Below are positions 56,820 through 64,000 of a stretch of DNA of 64,000 bases, in pieces; positions within the stretch are counted from its first letter, which is position 1, and every line of letters starts with the position of its first letter. The notes under the pieces were generated by a model. It was not told the origin of the DNA. It ran no database searches and saw only the letters and a program-made list of their open reading frames with translations. This stretch comes from Xiphydria camelus (lineage: Eukaryota; Arthropoda; Insecta; Hymenoptera; Xiphydriidae). The stretch covers positions 15,728,143-15,792,142 of the forward strand of contig OY783195.1 of NCBI GenBank assembly GCA_963678675.1, written 5' to 3'. The position numbers and the translations under genes are program-made.

Positions 56820-57260
56820 GTATTCCGTCGCACGATAGACGGAATTCTGAAGGTCGGCTCGTTCTTTTTAATAGCATCGATTATAAATTAATTTAACTTA
56901 ACTTTCATTAGGTAATAATCAGGCCAAACATCCCCAAGAATAGCTACACGTCTGCTTATTACCTAATGAAAGTTAAGTTAAATTAATTTTAAACTACTAC
57001 AGGCAACAGAAATATTAACTTAAGAATCGGTTATAAATACCTCGCCGACCTGGAGTTAATCTCGCCATCGGCAAAGGAGTACAATTTGACGAACGTAGGT
57101 CGCGAATATCATGGTCCCGCACATGTCCCGGAAAGATTAATTACCTAACGGTGTTCTGAAAAGTCCGTCTTTTGCAGAACCTCATTAATCGATTCCGTTA
57201 TAATTCGAACGTTAATTCAGCCTTGTAAGGAGGAGAAATGACAAATTCAATAGATGACTA
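56820..57260. repeat. Family D repeat with MITE insertion
   Basis: Core CCGTCGCACGATAGACGG as at 4190 and 59140. A 105-bp palindrome (about 56887-56990, arms with TTAACTTTCATTAGGTAAT) is inserted in it. Confidence 0.5.
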
Positions 57261-57279
57261 ATCGGCTCCTCGATCCTTT

Positions 57280-57500
57280 CCCAACTTTCACCAGACTCGC
57301 GGGAGAGCACGGGCACCCTTTGCCTCCGTTATGGTGCCCATCCACGTACAGGCGGACTGCAGTCCGTGGACTGACAGTTCTGATCTGCAGTCCCGAACTG
57401 TCATTGACCACACACGCACAGTTCTGCGGACTGCAGGCCGTCGCCGGACAGTCCAGGGACTGCAGGCCGCCGGATGATTCGCCATACACGCACAGTTCAT
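57280..57500. repeat. Palindrome-rich GC segment
   Basis: Repeated GGACTGCAG and ACGCACAGTTC motifs in both orientations over about 200 bp; several can pair. Frames on both strands are a side effect. Confidence 0.5.
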
Positions 57501-57550
57501 GAGTCAGTTCAGTTCGATCAATTGTGTTTGGAAGAAGGAATATATGAGGG

Positions 57551-57795
57551 GTATAGATGCCAAACCCGCCAAGTCACATTTATAGCAATTCACAGGAAAC
57601 GTCAAAAACTGGTGCAGACGGCCATTGCCTTACATTGGCAAGCGTATTTTCTACCTTATATTATTATTAACGGTTTAATGTGGAATTTGCACCTAAATTA
57701 TGTTCGACCTTATGCACGTACTTATAAAGAACAAATTCCCGTATCTACCTCAAATTTGACAAAAATGAACTTGGCGGGTTTTGCATTTATACCCC
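57551..57795. mobile_element. MITE with GGGGTATAGATGC ends
   Basis: Arms GGGGTATAGATGCCAAACCC and its complement at the right (ACTTGGCGGGTTTTGCAT). A left-arm copy is at 463-510. Confidence 0.7.
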
Positions 57796-57903
57796 TTATG
57801 TCTAATATTTAACATGGTTGTGAGAAAAAGGAAGCTTATTTTGTTCCTTATAATTATGTTGTTAAGTTATCGACATACGAGAAATCGGCAACGTTTTTAG
57901 GTA

Positions 57904-58357
57904 AAAGAATGCCAATGTACAGATGATCCTGATTATGAATTTAATTTACATCGTGGAAATGAAGAGATTCAATCCGAACGTATCGAATTATTAACTGTCA
58001 TTCCTATTGAAGCTCGAAAGCAAGCGTATATTAAACAAAGAGTATTTATTCCTATTGGAAATCGATGCTGCAAAAATCATTTGATCAAAGAAAAGTTCTA
58101 CGAAGACGATCTGTTCCTTTTAAAAGTGATTTTTAATTCAAGTTTTATAGAAACCTCTGATCTACAAAAATTGTTAGATAATCTTGCTGGAGGCTGCGAT
58201 TCTTTACTTATAGGAATAATAAGTAATTTCTCTTATCCTGAAGATCAAGTGAAGTTACTGACTGGTTTCTCATGTAAGAATATAAATGAAATACGAAATA
58301 TGCTTCCTTCTATGCGCGATAATTATAATCGATCAGTGCTTCAAGCGCCCGTGTGGA
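57904..58357 (+). pseudogene. IS5/Harbinger-type (DDE_Tnp_4) transposase exon fragment
   Basis: An acceptor (TTTTTAG) precedes ECQCTDDPDYEFNLHRGNEE; then YIKQRVFIPIGNRCCKNHL and EDQVKLLTGFSCKNINEIRN. The Cys-rich start, the RCCxxHL block and the LLTGFS block are those found before the catalytic domain in insect IS5/ISL2EU/Harbinger-type transposases. The frame ends where a MITE is inserted at 58357, so the DDE domain is missing. Confidence 0.5.
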
Positions 58358-58668
58358 AATCTGCCCAAGTTGGCCCAACCAGTAATTGGACGCCAATGAG
58401 GCCCCAATTGGGCGGCCCAATTTGAATAAAACATAATAAATCGAATAGATACAATTGTTCGTTTTATTTATGTACCGGAAGTAAAAATAAATCTGGACAT
58501 TTAGAACTTATTCCGAACTTTTAGTGACTGGAATTTGGGTCAGGTGATACGATGTAGTATTAGCGTTTAGTTGGGCCTACGTTGGGCAGCCCAATCAGGC
58601 CCCAACTAAGGTACTGGTTGGGGCTTCGTTGGGCAGCCCAATCTGGCCCCAACTAAGGTACCTACCCT
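58357..58668. mobile_element. MITE with GGCCCAA palindromic repeats
   Basis: Left AGTTGGCCCAACCAGTAATT and GGCGGCCCAATTTG; right a 47-bp direct duplication (TTGGGCAGCCCAATC and GGCCCCAACTAAGGTAC, at 58583 and 58630). It truncates the transposase exon. Confidence 0.6.
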
Positions 58669-59100
58669 AGCAAGAAATATTGTATAATTTTTATGTTTTA
58701 ATATTGATAGCATCGCCTCAGAAACTTTACTAACTTTATTATGATGACATTAGTAATAAATATATAATATATTGCATTCTTTGAAAATTGCGTTTTTAAT
58801 AATCTTTACAGCATTTTTCAAATTGAGTGGGGAGTAAAATACATATAATGATAAATTGGCCATTTCTATTACAGAATAAATAAAATTGAGATCTATATTC
58901 CGTATTTAGAACTTATCACTTTATTATTGACAATAAAAATTCTCTTAAGAAATTTGGATATTGTGTGAAATCAATAAAGTCTATGTGAGCAGAGAAATTT
59001 AAGCACATCTGATAGCATATATATATAAGATACAATCATTTGAAATATTTTTAATTTATAGGCAACATACCCGATGACGCACATGGTGCATCACCGGCGT
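58669..59100. other. AT-rich stretch
   Basis: No gene or repeat recognised. Confidence 0.35.
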
Positions 59101-59129
59101 CTGCGCACGACTTACCAGGTGCGTAATCG

Positions 59130-59780
59130 GCAGCGAACGTATTCCGTCGCAACGAGCGATGGAATCAGGAGGGTCAATCCGTGCTTCTCAGTAACATCAA
59201 TCACAAATAATTCGCAGACTAGAATTAATCGCGTCATAGGCGAAACGAATATTTCGATATTTCGAACCTTTCTCCGAAAGTAATTTCCGGACGATTCGTA
59301 TCAAGCCGTCTCTCGCAGTGCCCGCTCTAATAGGTATTCGCCAGGGCCGTCCCGGAAAAGGGGGACGTTTTCAGCCTCTCTCCAGGGCCGTCCTCTTTTT
59401 TCCGGGACGGCCCTGGCGAATTTCTAAACACAAATTGGCCGTATAGGTAAAAATGGATAAGTGCCTTGGACTACTCGCACTTCACGATCGAGAAAGCCGA
59501 ATGCTCATTCTCGACCGTTAGGGTGCGTTAGGTTAGGTTAGGTTAGGTTAGAGCAGGCACTGCCAGAAACGGTTTGATACGAATCGTCCGGAAATTACTT
59601 TCGGAGAAAGGTTCGGGATCGTGGTATTTACGACCTATGTTCATTGAAATATTCGTTTCGTCTATGACGCGATTAATTCTAGTCTGCGAATTATTTGTGA
59701 AGCGAAGCGAGGTATCGCAAAACATACATAGTGCATTCAGCGGGCAAGCGCTAGGTATAACCTGTAAGTCAACCATTCAT
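59130..59780. repeat. Family D inverted pair
   Basis: 59215-59310 and 59565-59710 are inverted copies (GAAAGTAATTTCCGGACGAT, CGCGTCATAGGCGAAACGAA). Between them lie a palindrome at 59334-59435 (ATTCGCCAGGGCCGTCCCGG on both sides) and a telomere-like run. Confidence 0.65.
59528..59552. repeat. Interstitial TTAGG repeat
   Basis: About five units of TTAGG, the arthropod telomere repeat. Short, so a repair trace or chance growth, not a chromosome end. Confidence 0.8.
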
Positions 59781-60176
59781 CTCTATCGCGAAATAACCAA
59801 TCTCGCAGTATTTCTAATTACAAACGATTATTTAAATTGTATAAGTAAAGTAAAGTAACAAAGATTAGAAGAGTGGAAAAGTAACAAAGATTAATACGCA
59901 TGTAGACAATTTTTAAAACTTTACTACATAAAAGTGCAATACACACAGTGAGATTGTAAGACTTATAATTTAGGAAGCGAAAAGTGCAATTTTTCTTACA
60001 ATCTGCTCTTTTTCGACTCAAGACAATCAGATTGTAATATATGTAGGGTAAAGTTTACAATTCTCTTTTTTCTCGTGTGATTCTAGAATATCTTAAGAAA
60101 ATATTTGTTCTTATTTAGTCAATTTTTTTCTGTGTATGTACAATATCATTAAATTAATATTGAATTTACAATTTCA
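59781..60176. other. 3' flank of the second transposase
   Basis: AT-rich. A direct duplication GTAACAAAGATTA occurs at 59857 and 59881. No transposon end recognised. Confidence 0.35.
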
Positions 60177-62612
60177 TTAATGATGTAGAAGTGGCATTAC
60201 ATAAGTTTTTATATTACCTTCTGCTCCGTTGGTCACAGAAAGTCTCACTAATTTGCTCTGTACGGAAGTTATGTCGTAAGTAATGAAATTATTTGAGGGT
60301 TCCCTTTGCAGCTGCCACATGTCTAAGAATTTAGAATTTAATGGGAATGTGAAAATCGAATCTCTTTTTTCCCAAACTTTTCCTTTAATTTTAACCTGGT
60401 TTTCTTCTAAACTCATTTCTCTTACTTCGACTATAGTTTTATCTTTCATGAGCAACATGTTGTCGGGAAAAACATTAGTTATGATACATTGTTTATATCT
60501 CATTTTTACAATATCATTACCTTCGCATTCTAGAATTTCCAATAAGGTTGGAATGATAGGTTTCTTATTGTTAATGAAGCTTTGCTCATGAAGACGTCGG
60601 CAGAGTTGTGCTAATGGTCGATATGGAGTACGAAGACACTGTTTCATTTTTCCTAATAAATTTTCAAAAGGGAATGCTGTCATTCTACTCAAAGAGCAAT
60701 TCATATTAATCACATCATCCGCAAGATGAATCAGATGATGTGCATTTAAAATTTGGGAGTTAACACTGTAATATTCACCCAAATATATGAAATAATATTT
60801 TAGATACTTCTTTGCAAGTTCGGCATATTTTCGGCAAATTCTGTCAGTGGAACACAAAATACGACAGGCTGCATGCAATAATAGAAAGTGCTTATAGAGC
60901 TTTGACGAAAGAATCTCTTTCAATACAACGGGACCACTATAGAGTAAAAAAAAAGCGAAATTCGGTAGCCTTCCACTTTGCAATTGAGTCCGTCGATCGT
61001 GGCTTTCGTTGGAATTCTAAGGGAACTTGTCTTTTCAAGAGTCTTGTTCTTCTTGAAAGCTCCTGCCTACGAGTTACATTTAGCCTGTTTATTCCACGCT
61101 CGACCCAATACTCCAACATTTTTTTCATTATACCTTGACAGCACAAGTGCATAAAGTCAAGGACAAAAACGGTAATGATGTTCAAGTAAGGTATAATGCG
61201 CAACAATGAAGATACACCAGTGTGATGATCGCTCTGAGTTCTTGCTCTGAATGTTGCATCTGTTCTTTCTTCAGCGTCGGTGGAAGTATACACAGTTCTA
61301 CCTTCTATACGTACTCCTTCAACAGTGCATCTTTCACACGCATTTTTGCCACTATGTCCGATCGTACATTTCATAAATGATCTTGCTGGCGTATCGCAAA
61401 TGAAACACTTTATCCGAACATCAAACCGTGTTCCTGAGATTTCGCATCCGTCTCTTTGCAAATCATTTACTTCTTCGACAAACTGATCCAAAAATGTGTT
61501 GACATTAGCAGGCTTCGATTCCCCAAAATAAATCGCGATTGCAAAAGGCTCATAAACGTCAGGGTCACAATGAACCTTGCAGAGTATTGGACAGAATTCC
61601 TGATAACCAGATTTTACCAATGGCACTTCGTCGACATTAACTTGTACTTCGATTTTCTTATCTGGGTGAAGATCCACATTGACGCATGCAACTAGACCTT
61701 TTTTTAATCCTAAGTAAACAAATTGACCCATCGAACCTTTCTTGTCCAACATTGGAACAATATTATATTGTGCTCCTGCTGTGTCGAGGAAAGTTTTTGC
61801 AGATTTTGGCAAATCCGGGAGAAGTCTCTCTCTCAAAATAATCAACAATTCGTCCAAATGAGAGAGACAAATTTTATGCCTAATAGACCACTCTCGAAGT
61901 TGCTGAATTTCAGGGTGATGATCATCATCACAGTATATTGCCATCTCTTCATTACCAGGTCCTTGGGCACCTATGTTTCTTCCATCCTCTTCTGCGTCTG
62001 AGAGCCAATCAGAATCCGAGGTTTCACTAAGCTCTGAAGAATCTGAATTCAAATTTTGATTTGAATCTGAAGTTTCGCTTGCATTTTCAGAGCTCGATGA
62101 GCATCTTAATGTTGGTGCTTCCCAATCATGATTTTCTTCCAAATTTTCTTCATCTTCGTCTGGAGCTATGAAGAAATAAATTACATGTATACCTATTTAC
62201 AAACATGGTATAATTGAATATTTATTTACTTCTCAACAAATGATCTCAAAATCACAAAAATATTTTAAGCTATAATGAACGATTCTAATTTCTAAATATT
62301 TCTAATAAAAGTATGTTTCTAATTTTAAGCTTTAATAGGGTGCTTTCTCCCATGTACATAATATATAACTTATTTTTCATTGATTTTGAGGTTATGTTCC
62401 ACTTTCAAAAAGACATTGAATAGGATTGAATATAGCTCCTTGCAAATTCCAATTTCGTATGCTTATCACAATTGCTTTATAAATTTATTAAACTAACCGT
62501 TATCACTCGAATCGCTTGAGTCCACTTCAAATGTAGTCAAATATTTGCGTATTTCCCGATACTTTTTTACTCGGGAACGCAATTTCTCATCTGCTCGACG
62601 TTTCCTATCCAT
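60177..62612 (-). pseudogene. Second Tnp2/DUF4218-like transposase, two exons, one frameshift
   Basis: Exon 1 62612-62498 (MDRKRRADEKLRSRVKKYRE, basic) and exon 2 from 62165 join in phase (donor AACGGTTAGT, acceptor CATAG). An acidic serine-rich stretch follows (SSSENASETSDSNQNLNSDS). Conserved blocks match the first copy: VDEVPLVKSG, FICDTPARSFMKC with CERC, LDFMHLCCQG, WKATEFR, YSGPVVLKE, HLADDV with FPFENLLG. A run of nine T near 60950 holds one base too many and shifts the frame between WKATEFR and YSGPV. Reading through gives about 700 residues, close to 698 in copy one. No CCCARGTA ends were found around it, so the element is older or extends past the window. Confidence 0.7.
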
Positions 62613-63366
62613 ATTTCAGTAAAACTTGTCCACAATAGAAAACGATGGAACTGTTAATAACTTAATTAGAACATGGAAATAGCAGGTAATATTTTCTCTG
62701 CGATTTTTCACGACTAGAGCAGTTGGTGTTGACAGGAGACATCAGCTGTAGAGCCCAAATTTTGGCCAAATATAGGGCTCTAGCGTACTTCCACAAACGT
62801 AGCTTTTGTTTGTGTTACACGTGTACATATAGAGAATGTACATCCAAGTTTCGCCAAGAAACCCAGCTTGGTGGCGCTGCTTGTATTTACCTTTTGATAA
62901 CGATTTTCCACGGAAAGAATTTATTTGAATGCTTTGAAATCCACATTCTATTATAATTGAGGCCATGTTGATTAAATCTCATAGGTAAAACACTTCAATT
63001 ATTATCCAAAATAACGTGTAAACAGCGCTTATACCACGGGCATCTGCTTAATGCTTGGTGCGTGCCACAGATGGCACTCTATCTGTTTTGTGCAGTTACC
63101 CAATCGCCCTATAAGCCCGGAATTTTGGCCTTCAACGATAGAGAAAAGTGGGGCCAGACACCGCCGTATGGTGGCGTTTCGTTTTTCCTAAGATGGCCGT
63201 CGTTATAGACCAAATGTCAACGTAACCACAGCATAAATAAAGAATTTTTGAATAAAAGTAGTTGTAAGCTTGTGAAGGTGTTTGTGAAGTTTGAAGAAGT
63301 GGTGAACAAATTTTTAACTTTTGATCCGTACAGCTATTTCATCATTAGAGCGGGTCATATACAGTC
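62613..63366. other. Intergenic region between divergent genes
   Basis: Probable shared promoter. It contains a 29-bp palindrome at 62754-62782 (GAGCCC...GGGCTC), the inverted copy of 7775-7885, and AAGATGGCCGTCG at 63191, a YY1/Pho-like motif often seen near transcription starts. Confidence 0.4.
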
Positions 63367-63642
63367 ATGGCCGAAGGCGGACAAAGTATAGATGATATTG
63401 AAGTCATCTATCCGTATCAGTTAGTCGAGTTTATAGTGCGAGGACCGAAAAGTCAGAGGAAGGTTGATATTTTACCATCGTCGTGGATTTCGTTCAACCA
63501 AAAGAAGACAAAATTGGAAGCCAAATTTCCAACGCCTCCGTACACGGAAGAAGCGACAAGATTTTTCCATCATTTGGTCAAAAACAAACTTCCACCTCTG
63601 GATGATTGGCCATTGTATTCCATCCAGCTAGTTGGAGGAGCT
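63367..63642 (+). CDS. First exon of a DUF4806-type protein
   Basis: MAEGGQSIDDIEVIYPYQLV, then EFIVRGPKSQRKVDILPSSW and LDDWPLYSIQLVGGA, ending at a strong donor (GCTAGTAAGT). The LVEF...VDILPSSWI...WP pattern equals MSYMLIEF...VVASNWI...WPS in the gene at 16360. Later exons lie beyond the window or beyond the piggyBac-like end that begins at 63651, within the intron. Good start context (GTCATGG). Confidence 0.55.
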
Positions 63643-63650
63643 AGTAAGTA

Positions 63651-64000
63651 TTAACACGTTCACTGCTGTCTCGGTCTATATGACCGAGAAAAAAGTTTCC
63701 GCACATGCCGTCTCGGTCTATTAGACCGAGAGTAGAAAGGACCTAGCACGCCGACTCGGTCTATGAGACCGAGAAGCCTATTCGTTCCAACCGCGTCGTG
63801 AACATTTTATAAGCTGCAAATACATATAGGAATATATCAAGCCGGCGCCTAGGGAAGTCTGTCGCACATCAGTTTTCAAACTTGAGCATTTTAGTTACAT
63901 TTATTTCAAATAAACACGTTTTCACTACCGTCTCGGTCTATATGACCGAGACACTTATTGCCAGTTTTAAGACGCAAAATATCTTTCTGTTCAAAACTGG
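63651..64000. mobile_element. piggyBac-like end with hairpin repeats
   Basis: TTAACACGTTCACTGCTG at 63651, as at 33141 and 50619, followed by four 19-nt hairpins CTCGGTCTATNNGACCGAG (63670-63688, 63712-63730, 63755-63773, 63933-63951). Stem constant, loop variable (TATAT, TATTA, TATGA, TATAT). The element continues out of the window. Confidence 0.55.

Overview
This window is eukaryotic and looks like an accessory, transposon-dominated stretch of an arthropod genome, most likely an insect and possibly an ant or other hymenopteran. Reasons: spliced genes with canonical GT/AG introns, arthropod-type TTAGG runs (59528-59552, 16087-16104), an insect-type TATA plus TCAGTT core promoter, and a mix of mariner, Tc1, pogo/Tigger, piggyBac-like, Kolobok-like, EnSpm/CACTA-like and R1/I-group LINE sequences. 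The taxon is an inference. I recognise no conserved single-copy host gene.

Layout. 1-10.6 kb: TTAA-flanked piggyBac-like non-autonomous elements, a Tigger remnant filled by a foldback element, a FoldBack-like element with long subrepeated inverted ends, a GC-rich LTR-like block with a hairpin array, and unassigned AT-rich DNA. 10.6-20.2 kb: an LTR-like sequence split by a 7.3-kb EnSpm-like transposon, with a 68-bp tandem array in the rest of the LTR. 20.3-29 kb: a MITE, mariner debris, an R1/I-group LINE with a 12-bp target duplication that is itself interrupted by a Kolobok-like transposon with an intact 582-aa transposase, then a THAP-domain exon. 29-38.9 kb: palindromic and foldback elements, nested and tandem. 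38.9-45.3 kb: a 6.4-kb pogo-like transposon whose long inverted ends encode the transposase C-terminus, with a 74-aa second ORF behind its own promoter. 45.3-54.3 kb: a non-autonomous EnSpm-like element with nested insertions and a 5S-rRNA-like segment, a ubiquitin-protease-like fragment, and a TTA-flanked element inserted in a satellite. 54.3-64 kb: MITEs, an IS5/Harbinger-type exon, a second EnSpm-like transposase gene, and a divergent exon resembling the N-terminus of a DUF4806 protein.

Main observation. A Tnp2/DUF4218-like transposase lies next to a spliced protein of the DUF4806 type twice. At 11.2-16.4 kb the two are codirectional, 24 bp apart and in the same frame; the DUF4806 gene has seven exons that join without a break into 397 codons. 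At 60.2-63.6 kb the pair is divergent. This suggests a two-protein transposon, comparable in design to the two-protein plant CACTA elements. Each transposase copy carries one extra base in a homopolymer.

Most other positions are explained by insertion into earlier insertions. In several cases a second copy inside the window supplies the empty site, so target duplications can be read directly.
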